A DNA stretch of 64,000 nt from Candidatus Limnocylindrales bacterium (GCA_035571835.1 DATNBU010000010.1:1-64000), one strand, 5' to 3'. Shown: positions 1 through 8,889, counted from the stretch's first letter. The notes: generated by a model from the letters alone, not told the origin. Numbers and translations: made by a program.

Positions 1-1
1 G

Positions 2-181
2 ACCGACGTCACGGGCGTCTGCACGCTGCCGGAAGGAACCGAGATGGTGATGCCGGGCGACACGGTTCAGCTCCAGGTTACGCTGATCATGCCGATCGCC
101 ATGGACGAAGGCCTGCGCTTCGCCATCCGCGAAGGCGGCCGAACGGTCGGCGCCGGCGTCGTCAGCAAGATCACGGAATAG
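2..181 (+). CDS. tuf: Elongation factor Tu, C-terminal fragment (5' end outside window)
   Basis: The reading frame enters from the left edge and encodes the last 59 residues of EF-Tu, the GTPase that delivers aminoacyl-tRNA to the ribosome. The visible part is the C-terminal beta-barrel domain III, recognisable from [23 protein letters not shown] and the terminal VVSKI. G-domain motifs lie outside the window. It stops 34 bp before rpsJ, the usual tuf-rpsJ order at the head of the S10 operon. No terminator is visible in the gap, so read-through into rpsJ is likely. The identity is certain; only the extent of the gene is unknown. Confidence 0.95.
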   Translation, partial: TDVTGVCTLPEGTEMVMPGDTVQLQVTLIMPIAMDEGLRFAIREGGRTVGAGVVSKITE

Positions 182-215
182 ACGGAACAACGGCAGAAGG
201 ACGAGATCTGACTTT

Positions 216-527
216 ATGATGTCCGAACGCATTCGCATTCGCCTCAAGGCCTACGACCATCGTGTACTCGACCAGTCGGTGCGCGATATCGTCGACGCGG
301 TTCGCCGCACCGGCGGCCGTGTCGCCGGCCCCGTCCCCATGCCGACCCGTATCGAGCGTTTCACCGTGAACCGCTCGCCGCACGTCGACAAGAAGTCGCG
401 TGAGCAGTTCGAGATCCGCACTCACAAGCGGCTCCTCGATATTCTCGAGCCCACGCAGCAGACGATCGATTCGCTCGGCAAGCTCGACCTGCCCGCCGGC
501 GTCGACGTCGAAATCAAGCTGCACTGA
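216..527 (+). CDS. rpsJ: 30S ribosomal protein S10 (uS10)
   Basis: This 103-residue protein has the normal length for S10, a small-subunit head protein that also serves as NusE in transcription antitermination. The core [11 protein letters not shown] near the N-terminus and [16 protein letters not shown] near residues 61-76 are diagnostic, and the C-terminus ends in a typical VEIKLH. Two adjacent ATG codons begin the frame; either could be used, since most homologues start just before the SERIRIRL-type segment. It is the first gene of the S10 operon here, following tuf. Confidence 0.98.
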   Translation: MMSERIRIRLKAYDHRVLDQSVRDIVDAVRRTGGRVAGPVPMPTRIERFTVNRSPHVDKKSREQFEIRTHKRLLDILEPTQQTIDSLGKLDLPAGVDVEIKLH

Positions 528-554
528 AGCAAGTAGCAGGAACGGAGAACGCAG

Positions 555-1223
555 ATGCTCGGCCTCGTTGGCAAGAAAATCGGAATGACCCAGCGCTTTG
601 TCGAAGGCGGCAACCTGGTTCCGGTCACGGTGATCGAAACCGGTCCGTGCACCGTCGTGCAGGTGCGCACCACCGGCACCGACGGCTACGAAGCGCTGCA
701 GGTCGGATTCGGAACGCGCCGCGAAAAGAACCTGTCGAAGGCGGTTCGCGGCCACATGAACAAGGGCGGGCGCGCGACATTTGCCTCGCTCCTCGAGTTC
801 CGTCTGCGCGAGCCTGGCGAGTACCAGGTCGGCCAGGAGATCCGTCTCGCCGACCTCTTCAAGGTCGGCGACCAGGTCGACGTGTCCGGCACGAGCAAGG
901 GCAAGGGCTTCCAGGGCGTCATGAAGCGCCACAACTTCGGCGGACACCGCGCCACGCACGGTACGCACGAGTCGTTCCGCGGACCGGGCTCGATCGGCTG
1001 CCGCTCGTATCCGGGTCGCGTGTTCAAGGGCAAGCGCATGGACGGCCACATGGGCGCCGAGACCTGCACGACGCAGAACCTTCGCATCGTCGAAGTCCGT
1101 GCCGACGAGAACCTTCTGATGGTCAAGGGCGCGATTCCGGGAGCACCCGGCTCGCAGGTCGTCGTCAAGCCCGCCGTCAAGCGCCAGCGCACGCAGAAGC
1201 GCGTGATCGTCGCCGCCCAGTAA
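555..1223 (+). CDS. rplC: 50S ribosomal protein L3 (uL3)
   Basis: The 222-residue product matches the length of bacterial L3, an early-assembling 23S rRNA-binding protein near the peptidyl-transferase centre. The N-terminal GLVGKKIGMTQ motif and the central loop GKGFQGVMKRHNFGG, followed by THGTHESFRGPGSIG, are family signatures; the Gln of the central loop is the residue methylated by PrmB in some bacteria. The ATG at 555 follows a purine-rich GGAGAACGCAG. It lies 27 bp after rpsJ and 38 bp before rplD, in the conserved S10 order. Confidence 0.98.
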   Translation: MLGLVGKKIGMTQRFVEGGNLVPVTVIETGPCTVVQVRTTGTDGYEALQVGFGTRREKNLSKAVRGHMNKGGRATFASLLEFRLREPGEYQVGQEIRLADLFKVGDQVDVSGTSKGKGFQGVMKRHNFGGHRATHGTHESFRGPGSIGCRSYPGRVFKGKRMDGHMGAETCTTQNLRIVEVRADENLLMVKGAIPGAPGSQVVVKPAVKRQRTQKRVIVAAQ

Positions 1224-1261
1224 GGGCCGCGTAGAAAGTATCGGTTCAGTAAGAGGAAGAG

Positions 1262-1879
1262 ATGGAAACGCCCGTCGTCAATCGCAACAACCAGTCCGTC
1301 GGCAACGTCACGTTGCCTGCGGCCTTCGACACCCGTGTCAACGACGCGGTGCTGTTCGACCAGGTGCTCGCGCAGCTGGCGTCGCGCCGTGCCGGAACGA
1401 GCGCCACCAAGACGCGCGCGTTCGTCCGCGGCGGCGGCAAGAAGCCGTTCAAGCAGAAGGGCACCGGCCGCGCACGCGCCGGCTCCAATCGCTCGCCGAT
1501 CTGGAGAGGCGGCGCGACGATCTTCGGACCGCAGCCGCGCTCGTACGCGTACCGCCTGCCGGCGTCGACCCGTCGCAACGCGCTCGCGAGCGCGCTCGCG
1601 CAGAAGGCCCGCGACGGTGAAATGAAGGTCGTCGACAAGATCGAGCTCGCGCAGCCGAAGACCAGAGAGTTGCTCGCGCTGCTGGCCGGGCTCGCGGTGG
1701 CCGACAGCACGCTGGTCGTGATCGGCATCCGCGATCGCAACATCGAGCTGGCCGGCCGCAACCTGCCGCGCGTGCTCGTGCTGCCGGTCGAAGGCCTCAA
1801 CGTGTACGACATCCTGCGGCACAAGAACCTCGTCGTCGCACAGGATGCGCTGGCGCTGATCGAGGAGAGGCTCGGCTGA
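1262..1879 (+). CDS. rplD: 50S ribosomal protein L4 (uL4)
   Basis: This is a 205-residue L4, which binds domain I of 23S rRNA and lines the exit tunnel; in E. coli it also represses the S10 operon. The tunnel-loop segment with [20 protein letters not shown] and the following [11 protein letters not shown] are typical. The start ATG follows AAGAGGAAGAG, a good ribosome-binding site. The gene ends in TGATG, so its stop overlaps the rplW start by one base and the two are probably translationally coupled. No S10-leader-like element can be judged because the 5' leader lies upstream of tuf or outside the window. Confidence 0.98.
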   Translation: METPVVNRNNQSVGNVTLPAAFDTRVNDAVLFDQVLAQLASRRAGTSATKTRAFVRGGGKKPFKQKGTGRARAGSNRSPIWRGGATIFGPQPRSYAYRLPASTRRNALASALAQKARDGEMKVVDKIELAQPKTRELLALLAGLAVADSTLVVIGIRDRNIELAGRNLPRVLVLPVEGLNVYDILRHKNLVVAQDALALIEERLG

Positions 1880-2166
1880 TGGCAAATCCGCTGCAAATCC
1901 TGAAGTCGCCGCTGATCACCGAAAAGGGAACGCTCGTCGCCGAGCACAACCAGGTGATCTTCCGCGTTCCGCGCAGCGCGACGAAGCACGAGATCCGCAG
2001 TGCCGTCGAAGCGCTGTTTTCCGTCAAGGTTTCGGCCGTGCGCACCTCGAACCTGCTCGGCAAGAAGAAGCGCGCCGGCAAGATCCTCGGCACGCGGCCG
2101 GCCTGGAAGAAAGCCTACGTGACGTTGGCGAACGGGCAGGCCGTCGACCTGCTCGAGAAGATTTAG
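1879..2166 (+). CDS. rplW: 50S ribosomal protein L23 (uL23)
   Basis: The 95-residue protein is L23, a tunnel-exit protein that docks trigger factor and SRP. The signatures are [10 protein letters not shown] near residues 10-19, the [14 protein letters not shown] segment and the internal basic loop [22 protein letters not shown]. Its start overlaps the rplD stop by one base (TGATG), indicating translational coupling. Length and order are standard for the S10 operon. Confidence 0.97.
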   Translation: MANPLQILKSPLITEKGTLVAEHNQVIFRVPRSATKHEIRSAVEALFSVKVSAVRTSNLLGKKKRAGKILGTRPAWKKAYVTLANGQAVDLLEKI

Positions 2167-2179
2167 GAGACCGAGGACC

Positions 2180-3004
2180 GTGGGAGTCAAGAATTTCAAA
2201 CCGACCTCGCCCGGACGCCGTTTCATGACGGGGTTCGACTTCGAGGAGGTCACGCGCACTTCGCCGGAGAAGTCGCTGCTCAGCCCGATCAAGAAGAGCG
2301 GCGGCCGCAACACCAACGGACGCATCACGTCGCGCCATCGCGGAGGCGGCCACAAGCGCCGTTACCGCATCATCGACTTCCGCCGCATGAAGGACGGAAT
2401 CCCGGGCAAGATCGCGACCGTCGAGTACGATCCGAACCGCTCGGCGCGCATCGCGCTGCTCGTCTACGCGGACGGCGAAAAGTCGTACATCGTGGCGCCC
2501 GAAGGCTCCAAGGTCGGCGACGCGATCTACTCGGGTCCCGATTCGGACATCAAGCCGGGCAACACGCTGCCGCTCGATCGCGTCCCGGTCGGCACCACGG
2601 TGCATTCGATCGAGATCAAGCCCGGCGCCGGCGGCAAGATGGCCCGCAGCGCAGGCTGCGGCGCGCAGCTCGTCGCCAAGGAAGGCGACTACGCGCTGCT
2701 TCGACTGCCTTCGGGCGAGCTTCGCAACGTGCGTCGCGAGTGCCGTGCGACGATCGGCCAGGTCGGCAACGCGCAGCACGAGAACATCCGCGTCGGCAAG
2801 GCCGGTCGTGCGCGCTGGAGAGGCGTTCGCCCGCAGACTCGCGGCATCGCGATGAACCCGGTCGATCATCCGCATGGCGGCGGCGAAGGCCGCGCCAAGG
2901 GCAATCATCCGCAGACCCCGTGGGGCAAGCCGACCAAGGGCGCCCGCACCCGTCACAATCCGCGCACTGACAAGTACATCGTCACGCGCCGGAAGAAGAA
3001 GTAA
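2180..3004 (+). CDS. rplB: 50S ribosomal protein L2 (uL2)
   Basis: This 274-residue protein is L2, a primary 23S rRNA-binding protein needed for subunit association and peptidyl-transferase function. The N-terminal [12 protein letters not shown], the [21 protein letters not shown] stretch (basic segment around residues 38-58) and the C-terminal [14 protein letters not shown] are diagnostic; the last contains the conserved His implicated in activity. Translation starts at GTG 2180 after GGAGACCGAGG. The product is the usual length and the gene sits between rplW and rpsS as expected. Confidence 0.98.
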   Translation: MGVKNFKPTSPGRRFMTGFDFEEVTRTSPEKSLLSPIKKSGGRNTNGRITSRHRGGGHKRRYRIIDFRRMKDGIPGKIATVEYDPNRSARIALLVYADGEKSYIVAPEGSKVGDAIYSGPDSDIKPGNTLPLDRVPVGTTVHSIEIKPGAGGKMARSAGCGAQLVAKEGDYALLRLPSGELRNVRRECRATIGQVGNAQHENIRVGKAGRARWRGVRPQTRGIAMNPVDHPHGGGEGRAKGNHPQTPWGKPTKGARTRHNPRTDKYIVTRRKKK

Positions 3005-3019
3005 CGAGGAGACGACGCA

Positions 3020-3298
3020 GTGCCGAGGTCAGTAAAGAAAGGCCCCTTCGTGGACGCCAGCGTGCTCAAGAAGATTTCCAATCAGAGCGTGGACGATCGC
3101 CGTCCGATCAAGACGTGGTCGCGGCGCTCGACGATCGTTCCGGAAATGATCGGCTATACGTTCTCGGTGCACAACGGCCGGCGTTTCATGCCGATCTACA
3201 TCAACGAGAACATGGTCGGCCACAAGCTCGGCGAATTCTCGCCGACGCGCACGTTCCAGGCGCATTCCGGTGCCCGCAAGACCGAGTCGAAGAAGTAG
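3020..3298 (+). CDS. rpsS: 30S ribosomal protein S19 (uS19)
   Basis: The 92-residue product is S19, a head protein that pairs with S13 and contacts the A-site tRNA region. It shows the canonical start [11 protein letters not shown], then [15 protein letters not shown] and the C-terminal [14 protein letters not shown]. It begins at GTG 3020, preceded by ACGAGGAGACGACGCA. The gene is 15 bp after rplB and 9 bp before rplV. Confidence 0.98.
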   Translation: MPRSVKKGPFVDASVLKKISNQSVDDRRPIKTWSRRSTIVPEMIGYTFSVHNGRRFMPIYINENMVGHKLGEFSPTRTFQAHSGARKTESKK

Positions 3299-3307
3299 GT
3301 TGGTGTC

Positions 3308-3643
3308 ATGGAAGTGAAGGCCATCGCCCGTTACCAGAGCATCTCCCCGCGCAAGTGCCGGCTCGTCGCCGACATGGTGCGCGGCCAGGGTGTCGAGGAC
3401 GCTCTCGCGGTCCTCGATTTCACGCACAAGAAGGCGGCGCGCTTCGTCGCCAAGACGGTGCGCTCGGCCGTCGCGAACGCAGAGAACAACAACAACCTCG
3501 ACGTCGATTCGCTCTTCATCAAGACGATCATGGTCGATCCCGGGCCGACATCCGGACGCTTCCGTCCGCGTGCACAGGGCCGCGCAACAGCTATCCGCAA
3601 GCGAACCAGCCACATCACCGTGGTTGTGGATTCGCGCAACTAA
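3308..3643 (+). CDS. rplV: 50S ribosomal protein L22 (uL22)
   Basis: This 111-residue L22 has a globular domain and the extended beta-hairpin that reaches into the exit tunnel, where some macrolide-resistance mutations occur. [15 protein letters not shown] near residues 12-26 and the hairpin segment [21 protein letters not shown] near the C-terminus are family hallmarks. It starts at ATG 3308 and is followed after 14 bp by rpsC. Nothing is unusual in length or context. Confidence 0.98.
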   Translation: MEVKAIARYQSISPRKCRLVADMVRGQGVEDALAVLDFTHKKAARFVAKTVRSAVANAENNNNLDVDSLFIKTIMVDPGPTSGRFRPRAQGRATAIRKRTSHITVVVDSRN

Positions 3644-3657
3644 CGGAGCGAATTTTC

Positions 3658-4326
3658 GTGGGACAGAAAACACATCCAAGAGGCTTCCGCCTCGGCGTGA
3701 CCGAAACGTGGGACTCGCGCTGGTTCGCCGGCAAGACCTACGCCGACCTGCTCCAGCAGGATCTCGCCATCCGCAAGTTCCTGAAGAAGCGCCTCTCGCA
3801 CGCCGGCGTGCCGCGCATCGAGATCGAGCGCGCCGCCAAGAACGTGCGGGTGCACATCCACACCGCGCGTCCGGGCATCGTGATCGGCAAGAAAGGCGCC
3901 GAGATCGAGAAGCTCAAGCAGGACATCGTCAAGCTCGCGGGCAAGGACAGTTTCGTCGAGATCCACGAGATCCGCCGTCCCGACCTCGACGCGCAGCTCG
4001 TCGCCGAGAACATCGCGCTCCAGCTCGAGCGCCGCGTGATGTTCCGCCGCGCCATGAAGGAAGCCGTCGCGCGCGCCATGCGCATGGGCGGCCAGGGAAT
4101 CCGCGTGCAGTGCGGCGGCCGCCTCGGCGGACACGAGATCGCCCGCACCGAGTGGTACCGCGAAGGCCAGGTTCCGCTGCACACGCTGCGTGCGGACGTG
4201 CATTACGGCACGGCCGAAGCGCGTACGACGTTCGGCGTCATCGGCGTCAAGGTCTGGGTGTATCGCGGTGACGGCACCGTGCGGCTCCAGGACGAGCGCA
4301 AAGATCGGCGCCAGGAAGCAATGTAG
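3658..4326 (+). CDS. rpsC: 30S ribosomal protein S3 (uS3)
   Basis: The product is the 222-residue S3, part of the mRNA entry channel. I place the start at GTG 3658, 14 bp after rplV and behind ACGGAGCG, because the conserved N-terminus [19 protein letters not shown] begins there; the frame stays open far upstream but that part is a shadow of rpsS and rplV. The KH domain motif [15 protein letters not shown] lies near residues 73-87 and the C-terminal domain carries [18 protein letters not shown]. The gene order is standard. Confidence 0.98.
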   Translation: MGQKTHPRGFRLGVTETWDSRWFAGKTYADLLQQDLAIRKFLKKRLSHAGVPRIEIERAAKNVRVHIHTARPGIVIGKKGAEIEKLKQDIVKLAGKDSFVEIHEIRRPDLDAQLVAENIALQLERRVMFRRAMKEAVARAMRMGGQGIRVQCGGRLGGHEIARTEWYREGQVPLHTLRADVHYGTAEARTTFGVIGVKVWVYRGDGTVRLQDERKDRRQEAM

Positions 4327-4335
4327 GAAAGCGCC

Positions 4336-4770
4336 ATGCTGCAGCCGAAAAAGACCAAATTTCGCAAGATGCACAAGATGAAGGGCCGCAACAAGGGGCT
4401 TGCCTACACGGGCAATACCCTGGAGTTCGGCGACTTCGGCTTGATGTCCACTGCCTGGGGTCGTCTGACCGCACGGCAGATCGAAGCGGCCCGAATTGCG
4501 ATCACGCGCCACATCAAGCGCGGCGGCCGCGTGTGGATCCGCATTTTCCCGGACCTTCCGATCACCAAGAAGCCGGCCGAAGTGCGCATGGGAAAAGGCA
4601 AGGGCTCGCCCGAAGCCTGGGTGTGCCCGGTTCAGCCCGGCCGCGTGCTGTTCGAGATGGAAGGCGTCGAGGTCGAGCTGGCCAAGGAAGCGATGCGCCT
4701 TGCGGCCCACAAGCTGCCGGTCTCGACCCGCTTCTGCCAGAGAGAGGATGCGCATCATGCAGCCCAGTGA
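4336..4770 (+). CDS. rplP: 50S ribosomal protein L16 (uL16)
   Basis: This 144-residue L16 sits near the A-site of the large subunit and stabilises aminoacyl-tRNA. Signatures are the N-terminal [18 protein letters not shown], the central [16 protein letters not shown] and [15 protein letters not shown], and the C-terminal [12 protein letters not shown]. The reading frame runs 14 bp into rpmC. The last residues (REDAHHAAQ) are slightly longer than in many homologues, apparently because the stop lies inside the next gene. Confidence 0.97.
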   Translation: MLQPKKTKFRKMHKMKGRNKGLAYTGNTLEFGDFGLMSTAWGRLTARQIEAARIAITRHIKRGGRVWIRIFPDLPITKKPAEVRMGKGKGSPEAWVCPVQPGRVLFEMEGVEVELAKEAMRLAAHKLPVSTRFCQREDAHHAAQ

Positions 4771-5038
4771 CGTTCGCAAGATGGGCGCCGACGAGCTCGG
4801 CAAGAAAGCAGGCGAGCTGCGCGACCGGGTCGCGCGCCTGACGCTCAAGCGCAACGCGCGCCGGCTGGATAAGCCGTCGGAGCTGATTGCTGCGCGTCGC
4901 GATCTCGCGCGGGTGCTCACGATCCAGAACGAGAAGGGCGGCGCAACGGTCAAGGCCGTCAAGCCTGCGAAGGCCGCCGCGCCGGCCAAGGCCACGAAGC
5001 AACAGGCGAAGCCGGTTAAGAAGGACAAGAAGAAATGA
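4757..5038 (+). CDS. rpmC: 50S ribosomal protein L29 (uL29) with basic C-terminal tail
   Basis: The first ~65 residues are L29, a two-helix tunnel-exit protein; the motif is the run [21 protein letters not shown] and the later [13 protein letters not shown] 4757 is preferred over the in-frame ATG 4748 because AGAGAGG ends 9 bases upstream. The gene overlaps rplP by 14 bp and rpsQ by 4 bp (ATGA). At 93 residues it is longer than typical L29 (about 60-70) because of a Lys/Ala/Pro-rich tail (from about residue 66) that resembles the basic tails seen on several ribosomal proteins of high-GC bacteria. Confidence 0.95.
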   Translation: MQPSDVRKMGADELGKKAGELRDRVARLTLKRNARRLDKPSELIAARRDLARVLTIQNEKGGATVKAVKPAKAAAPAKATKQQAKPVKKDKKK

Positions 5039-5361
5039 GCGACACGCAGGAAACCACTGCGACGCCGGACAGAGCGCGCGCGAAAACGCGCGAAGGCATC
5101 GTCGTCAGCAACAAGATGGACAAGACCGCGGTCGTCTCGGTGGCCCGACGTGTCCGTCACGGCAAGTACATGAAGACCGTCGTGCGTCACAAGCACTACA
5201 TGGTCCACGACGAGCAGAACGAGTGCCGTCCCGGTGACCGCGTCGTGATCGCCGAGACGCGTCCGATGAGCCGCCTCAAACGCTGGAGGCTCCAGCGCGT
5301 TCTCGAGAAGGCCGTCCAGATCACCGTCGGGGTGAAGGACGTCGAGGGAGTGCCGTCATGA
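5035..5361 (+). CDS. rpsQ: 30S ribosomal protein S17 (uS17)
   Basis: This 108-residue protein is S17, a primary 16S rRNA-binding OB-fold protein. The motif [18 protein letters not shown] opens the conserved core near residue 22, followed by HKHYMVHDE and the signature [19 protein letters not shown]. It overlaps rpmC by 4 bp and its own stop overlaps the rplN start by 4 bp (ATGA), so rpmC-rpsQ-rplN should be translationally coupled. An extra ~20 polar residues precede the core. Confidence 0.97.
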   Translation: MSDTQETTATPDRARAKTREGIVVSNKMDKTAVVSVARRVRHGKYMKTVVRHKHYMVHDEQNECRPGDRVVIAETRPMSRLKRWRLQRVLEKAVQITVGVKDVEGVPS

Positions 5362-5726
5362 TCGGCCAGGAAGCCGTAGTCGATGTTGCCGACAATTCCG
5401 GCGCTCGCCGGCTGCTGTGCATCCGCGTGCTCGGAGGCACGGGCCGCCGCTATGCGCGCATCGGCGACGTGATCGTCGGCAGCGTCAAGGAAGCGACGCC
5501 CGGCGGAAAGATCACCAAGGGTCAGGTCGTCAAGGCCGTCATCGTGCGGACGACGCGCGAGACGCGCCGGCCGGACGGATCGTACATCCGCTTCGACACG
5601 AACTCGGCGGTGATCCTCGACAACCAGGGCGAGCCGATCGGAACCCGCATCTTCGGACCGGTCGCCCGCGAGCTGCGCGCGAAGAAGTTCATGAAGATCA
5701 TCTCGCTCGCGCCGGAGGTTCTCTGA
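5358..5726 (+). CDS. rplN: 50S ribosomal protein L14 (uL14)
   Basis: At 122 residues this is a normal L14, located at the subunit interface and a contact for the silencing factor RsfS. It contains [21 protein letters not shown] near the N-terminus, the central [20 protein letters not shown], and [13 protein letters not shown] near the C-terminus. It overlaps rpsQ by 4 bp. Its TGA stop is followed at once by a GAGA-loop hairpin (5727-5738) and then the ribosome-binding site of rplX. Confidence 0.98.
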   Translation: MIGQEAVVDVADNSGARRLLCIRVLGGTGRRYARIGDVIVGSVKEATPGGKITKGQVVKAVIVRTTRETRRPDGSYIRFDTNSAVILDNQGEPIGTRIFGPVARELRAKKFMKIISLAPEVL

Positions 5727-5738
5727 GGGCGAGAGCCC
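5727..5738 (+). promoter_or_regulatory. GAGA-tetraloop hairpin between rplN and rplX
   Basis: The bases GGGC-GAGA-GCCC directly follow the rplN stop codon and fold into a 4-bp G/C stem with a GNRA-type loop in RNA. The hairpin ends just upstream of GAGGAGGAAT, which serves rplX. The same core occurs three times between rplX and rplE and, with different stem bases, between rplO and secY. There is no T-run, so it is not an intrinsic terminator. The function is unknown. Confidence 0.6.
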
Positions 5739-5756
5739 GAGGAGGAATGGAAAGCC

Positions 5757-6080
5757 ATGGCAAAAGCCAACATTAGAAAAGGCGACACCGTCATCGTCAT
5801 CGCCGGCAAGGATCGCGGCAAGACCGGCAAGGTCGTCAAGGTGATCGCCGAGGACAGCAAGCTCGTCGTCGAGCGCATCGCCGTCGTCAAGAAGCACATG
5901 AAGCCGCGCGGCAACAATCCGGGCGGAATCTCGGAGATCGAAAAGCCCATTCACGTGTCCAACGTGATGCTGCTGTGCCCGAACGTGCACAAGCCGACGC
6001 GGGTCGGCCGCAAGCAGCTCGACGGCGGCAAGCGAGTCCGGGTAAGCCGCGTCAGCGGCGAAGTCATCGACGCGCGCTGA
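5757..6080 (+). CDS. rplX: 50S ribosomal protein L24 (uL24)
   Basis: The 107-residue protein is L24, an assembly initiator that binds the 5' domain of 23S rRNA. The KOW motif with [20 protein letters not shown] spans about residues 8-27, followed by [23 protein letters not shown]. The start ATG 5757 is preceded by GAGGAGGAATGGAAAGCC. Unusually for this operon, 118 bp separate it from rplE; that gap contains three tandem hairpin repeats. Confidence 0.98.
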   Translation: MAKANIRKGDTVIVIAGKDRGKTGKVVKVIAEDSKLVVERIAVVKKHMKPRGNNPGGISEIEKPIHVSNVMLLCPNVHKPTRVGRKQLDGGKRVRVSRVSGEVIDAR

Positions 6081-6091
6081 GCGCAGAAGAA

Positions 6092-6174
6092 GTGAGGGCG
6101 AGAGCCCGAACGTCAGATGTATGAAAAGTGAGGGCGAGAGCCCGAACGTAAGAGTGAGGGCGAGAGCCCGAACG
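6092..6174 (+). repeat. Three tandem GAGA-loop hairpin repeats between rplX and rplE
   Basis: Three near-identical copies of a 21-22-bp unit begin at 6092, 6128 and 6154. Each contains GTGAGGGCGAGAGCCCGAAC, which folds as GGGC-GAGA-GCCC with flanking GTGA and GAACG. The separations are 14 and 4 bp. They fill most of the 118-bp gap before rplE. The stems are perfect in all copies. They could be transcript-processing, stability or protein-binding elements, or a slippage-expanded piece of spacer; the sequence alone does not decide. Confidence 0.75.
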
Positions 6175-6198
6175 CCAATTGGATAGAGGAAGAAGACA

Positions 6199-6777
6199 AT
6201 GGCTGTAGAGAAACCGACGCTCCAGCGGCGCTATGAGGAGACAATCCGACCCGTGCTGCAGAAGGAGTTCGGAATGAAGAGCGTGATGGCGATCCCTCGT
6301 CTCGAGAAGATCGTCATCAACGTCGGACTCGGCGACGCGGTGCAGAATCCGAAGCTGATCGACGGTGCCGTCGAGCAGATCGGCCGCATCACCGGCCAGC
6401 GTCCGGTGATCACGCGTTCGAAGAAGGCGATCTCGAACTTCAAGCTGCGCGAGAACATGCCGATCGGCGTGGCGGTCACGCTGCGGCGCGAGCGCATGTA
6501 CGAGTTCCTCGAGCGCTTCATCCGCGTGGCCCTGCCGCGCGTACGCGACTTCCGCGGCCTTCCGAACAAGGGCTTCGACGGCCGCGGCAACTTCAGCGTG
6601 GGTCTTCGCGAGCAGATCATTTTCCCCGAGATCGACCTCGACAAGATCGAGAAGATTCACGGGATGTCGGTAACGATCGTGACCACGGCGCGTGACGACG
6701 CGCAGGGTCGTGCGCTGCTCACGCAGCTCGGGATGCCGTTCCGCGAGCAGACCGCCGGCAAGCAGCAGCAGCAGTAA
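6199..6777 (+). CDS. rplE: 50S ribosomal protein L5 (uL5)
   Basis: This 192-residue protein is L5, which binds 5S rRNA and contacts the P-site tRNA. The motifs are [17 protein letters not shown] near residues 30-46, [20 protein letters not shown] around 68-87 and the C-terminal [16 protein letters not shown]. It starts at ATG 6199 after AGAGGAAGAAGAC. A Gln-rich tail (KQQQQQ) ends the protein. The gene is separated from rplX by the hairpin repeats, which may set it apart translationally from the upstream genes. Confidence 0.98.
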   Translation: MAVEKPTLQRRYEETIRPVLQKEFGMKSVMAIPRLEKIVINVGLGDAVQNPKLIDGAVEQIGRITGQRPVITRSKKAISNFKLRENMPIGVAVTLRRERMYEFLERFIRVALPRVRDFRGLPNKGFDGRGNFSVGLREQIIFPEIDLDKIEKIHGMSVTIVTTARDDAQGRALLTQLGMPFREQTAGKQQQQ

Positions 6778-6794
6778 GGACGGAGCAGAAGCAC

Positions 6795-6980
6795 GTGGCC
6801 AAGAAATCGATGATCATCAAGTCCGAACGGAAGCCCAAGTTCACCGTTCGCGGATACACCCGCTGCAAGCAGTGCGGACGTCCGCGCAGCGTGTACCGGC
6901 GCTTCAAGCTCTGCCGCATCTGCGTGCGCAACCTTGCCCTGCAGGGCCTGATTCCCGGGCTCGTCAAGGCGAGCTGGTAA
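6795..6980 (+). CDS. rpsN: 30S ribosomal protein S14, zinc-binding type (uS14)
   Basis: The 61-residue product is the short, zinc-binding (type Z) form of S14, a 30S head protein. Cys24, Cys27, Cys40 and Cys43 form two CxxC pairs (CKQC and CRIC), which is the zinc-ribbon arrangement; the zinc-independent form is about 100 residues. [16 protein letters not shown] and [16 protein letters not shown] are diagnostic. It starts at GTG 6795 after GGACGGAGC. It lies between rplE and rpsH as in other spc operons. Confidence 0.97.
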   Translation: MAKKSMIIKSERKPKFTVRGYTRCKQCGRPRSVYRRFKLCRICVRNLALQGLIPGLVKASW

Positions 6981-6993
6981 GGAGGATTCGACG

Positions 6994-7389
6994 ATGATGA
7001 CCGATCCGATCGCCGATCTTCTCACCCGCATCCGCAACGCGTGCAGCGGGCGGCGCGACCAGATCACGCTTCCGCACTCGCGCACCAAGGAAGCCATCGC
7101 GCGCCTTCTGTGCGACGAGGGCTATCTTCGCGAAGTCGAAGTCACCGGCGAGGGCCCGAAGAGATCCATCGTGATCCACATTCGCTACGGCGAAGGCGGT
7201 GACCCCGTGCTGACCGGCATCCGCCGCGTGAGCCGGCCGGGCCTTCGTCGCTATTCATCGTCGGCCGATGCGCCGCGCGTTCGCGCCGGCCTCGGTGTGA
7301 GCATTCTCAGCACTCCGGTCGGGCTCCTGTCCGATCGCGAAGCGCGCCGTCGCCACGTTGGCGGCGAGGTAATCTGCGAGGTCTGGTAA
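6994..7389 (+). CDS. rpsH: 30S ribosomal protein S8 (uS8)
   Basis: This is a 131-residue S8, a central-domain 16S rRNA binder; in E. coli it represses the spc operon by binding the rplE mRNA start region. It opens with MTDPIADLLTRIRNA and ends with the family signature around GLGVSILSTPVGLLSDREARR and GGEVICEVW. The start at 6994 follows AAGGAGGATTCGACG, a strong ribosome-binding site. One base separates it from rplF. Confidence 0.98.
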   Translation: MMTDPIADLLTRIRNACSGRRDQITLPHSRTKEAIARLLCDEGYLREVEVTGEGPKRSIVIHIRYGEGGDPVLTGIRRVSRPGLRRYSSSADAPRVRAGLGVSILSTPVGLLSDREARRRHVGGEVICEVW

Positions 7390-7390
7390 C

Positions 7391-7939
7391 GTGTCACGGC
7401 TCGGTAAAGTTCCTCTTCCCGTTCCGAAGGGCGTCAACGTGACGGTCGCGGGCGACGTACTGCGCGCCAAGGGTCCGCTCGGCGAGATGGCCGTGGCGAT
7501 GGATCCCGCAGCGCCCGTCAAGATCGATTCGAATGGCGTGCTCGTCACGCGTGTCGCCGACGGCCGTCATGAGCGCGCGCGCCAGGGCCTGGTCCGGCGC
7601 ATGGTCTCGAACGCGATGACCGGCGTCTCGACCGGGTTTACGCGCAAGCTCGAGATCACCGGCGTCGGATACCGCGCCGATGCACGCGGCCAGGAAGTGC
7701 ACCTGACGCTCGGGTTCTCGCATCCGATCGTCTACCAGCTTCCACCGGGCGTGAAGGCGAGCGTCGAGAAGCAGGTGTCGATCACGCTGACCGGACCCGA
7801 CCGCCAGGTCGTCGGCGAAGTCGCAGCCGGAATTCGCAAGCTCCGTCCACCCGAGCCGTACAAGGGCAAGGGTGTCCGTTACGGAGATGAACACGTCCGC
7901 CGCAAGGCCGGAAAAGCCGGCAAAGCCGGCGGTAAATAG
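7391..7939 (+). CDS. rplF: 50S ribosomal protein L6 (uL6)
   Basis: The 182-residue L6 lies near the sarcin-ricin loop and the factor-binding site. It shows SRLGKVPLPVPKGVNVTV at the N-terminus, GFTRKLEITGVGYRA in the middle, and the C-terminal signature IRKLRPPEPYKGKGVRY. Translation begins at GTG 7391, one base after rpsH. The last residues are repeats of Gly-Lys-Ala (GKAGKAGGK). The 28-bp gap to rplR contains a degenerate copy of that tail-coding DNA. Confidence 0.97.
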   Translation: MSRLGKVPLPVPKGVNVTVAGDVLRAKGPLGEMAVAMDPAAPVKIDSNGVLVTRVADGRHERARQGLVRRMVSNAMTGVSTGFTRKLEITGVGYRADARGQEVHLTLGFSHPIVYQLPPGVKASVEKQVSITLTGPDRQVVGEVAAGIRKLRPPEPYKGKGVRYGDEHVRRKAGKAGKAGGK

Positions 7940-7967
7940 GTCCGGCAAGGCGGGCGGGAAATAAGTC

Positions 7968-8312
7968 ATGGATATTTCGAGAGAGAAACGCATCAGTCGC
8001 GGACACCGTCACGTTCGCGTTCGCAAGAAGGTTCGTGGAACCCCGGGACGTCCGCGTCTCGCCGTCTTCCGTTCGAATCGTTACCTGTACGTGCAGGTGA
8101 TCTCGGACGACACCGGTCACACGCTGGCCGCGGCTTCCACGCTCGGCACCAAGGGCAACCTCGGCGCCGCGCAGCAGCTCGGCCGCGACATCGCCGAACG
8201 TTGCAAGCAGCTCTCCATCGCCGAGGTCGTCTTCGACCGCGGCGGCTACAAGTACCACGGGCGCGTGCGAGCGATCGCCGACGCAGCCCGCGAAGCCGGC
8301 CTCAAGTTCTGA
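7968..8312 (+). CDS. rplR: 50S ribosomal protein L18 (uL18)
   Basis: The 114-residue protein is L18, a 5S rRNA-binding protein of the central protuberance. [21 protein letters not shown] and [15 protein letters not shown] are typical, and the C-terminal [20 protein letters not shown] is the family signature. It begins at ATG 7968. The length is normal and it sits between rplF and rpsE as expected. Confidence 0.98.
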   Translation: MDISREKRISRGHRHVRVRKKVRGTPGRPRLAVFRSNRYLYVQVISDDTGHTLAAASTLGTKGNLGAAQQLGRDIAERCKQLSIAEVVFDRGGYKYHGRVRAIADAAREAGLKF

Positions 8313-8341
8313 GCCGGACGAAGACGGAACACAGGTAAACA

Positions 8342-8857
8342 GTGGCACGACGCGATTCTCAGCAAGGACAAGCCGCCGACTCCGAATTCAAGGAGAGGGT
8401 GGTGCACATCAACCGTGTGGCCAAGGTCGTCAAGGGCGGCCGGCGCTTCAGCTTCAGTGCGCTCGTCGTCGTCGGTGACGGCGGCGGACGTGTCGGCTAC
8501 GGCGTCGGCAAGGCAAAGGAAGTGCCCGAGGCGATCCGCAAGGCGGTCGAGCGCGCACGCAAGGGCATGGTCCGCGTGTGGATGGCCAAGGGAACGATTC
8601 CTTACGCCGTGCAGGGCGAGTTCGGCGCCGGCAGCGTCTTCCTTCGTCCCGCTTCGGACGGTACCGGCGTGATCGCCGGCGGTGGAATCCGTGCGGTCGT
8701 CGAGCTGGCCGGCATCCAGAACGTGCTTACGAAGTGCCTCGGCTCGCACAACCCGCACAACATGGTCAAGGCGACGATGGCGGCGCTCGCGCAGCTCGAA
8801 GATCCGCAGAACATCGCGTCACGACGCGGCAAAGACCTCGCGCAGCTCACGCACTGA
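8342..8857 (+). CDS. rpsE: 30S ribosomal protein S5 (uS5)
   Basis: This 171-residue protein is S5, involved in translational fidelity and the mRNA entry helicase activity of the 30S subunit. The double-stranded RNA-binding motif with [20 protein letters not shown] lies near residues 20-39, followed by [20 protein letters not shown] and [13 protein letters not shown]. Translation starts at GTG 8342. The product length is in the normal range. A 32-bp gap separates it from rpmD. Confidence 0.98.
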   Translation: MARRDSQQGQAADSEFKERVVHINRVAKVVKGGRRFSFSALVVVGDGGGRVGYGVGKAKEVPEAIRKAVERARKGMVRVWMAKGTIPYAVQGEFGAGSVFLRPASDGTGVIAGGGIRAVVELAGIQNVLTKCLGSHNPHNMVKATMAALAQLEDPQNIASRRGKDLAQLTH

Positions 8858-8889
8858 CGAGAGCGGCAGGAAGAAACGGCAAAGAGGAC

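Noticed and set aside
3115-3657. Extension of the rpsC frame upstream to 3115
   Set aside because: The conserved S3 N-terminus begins at GTG 3658; the upstream part overlaps rpsS and rplV in another frame.
6092-6174. CRISPR-like direct repeats
   Set aside because: Only three short units with spacers of 14 and 4 bp, no cas genes, and inside a ribosomal operon.
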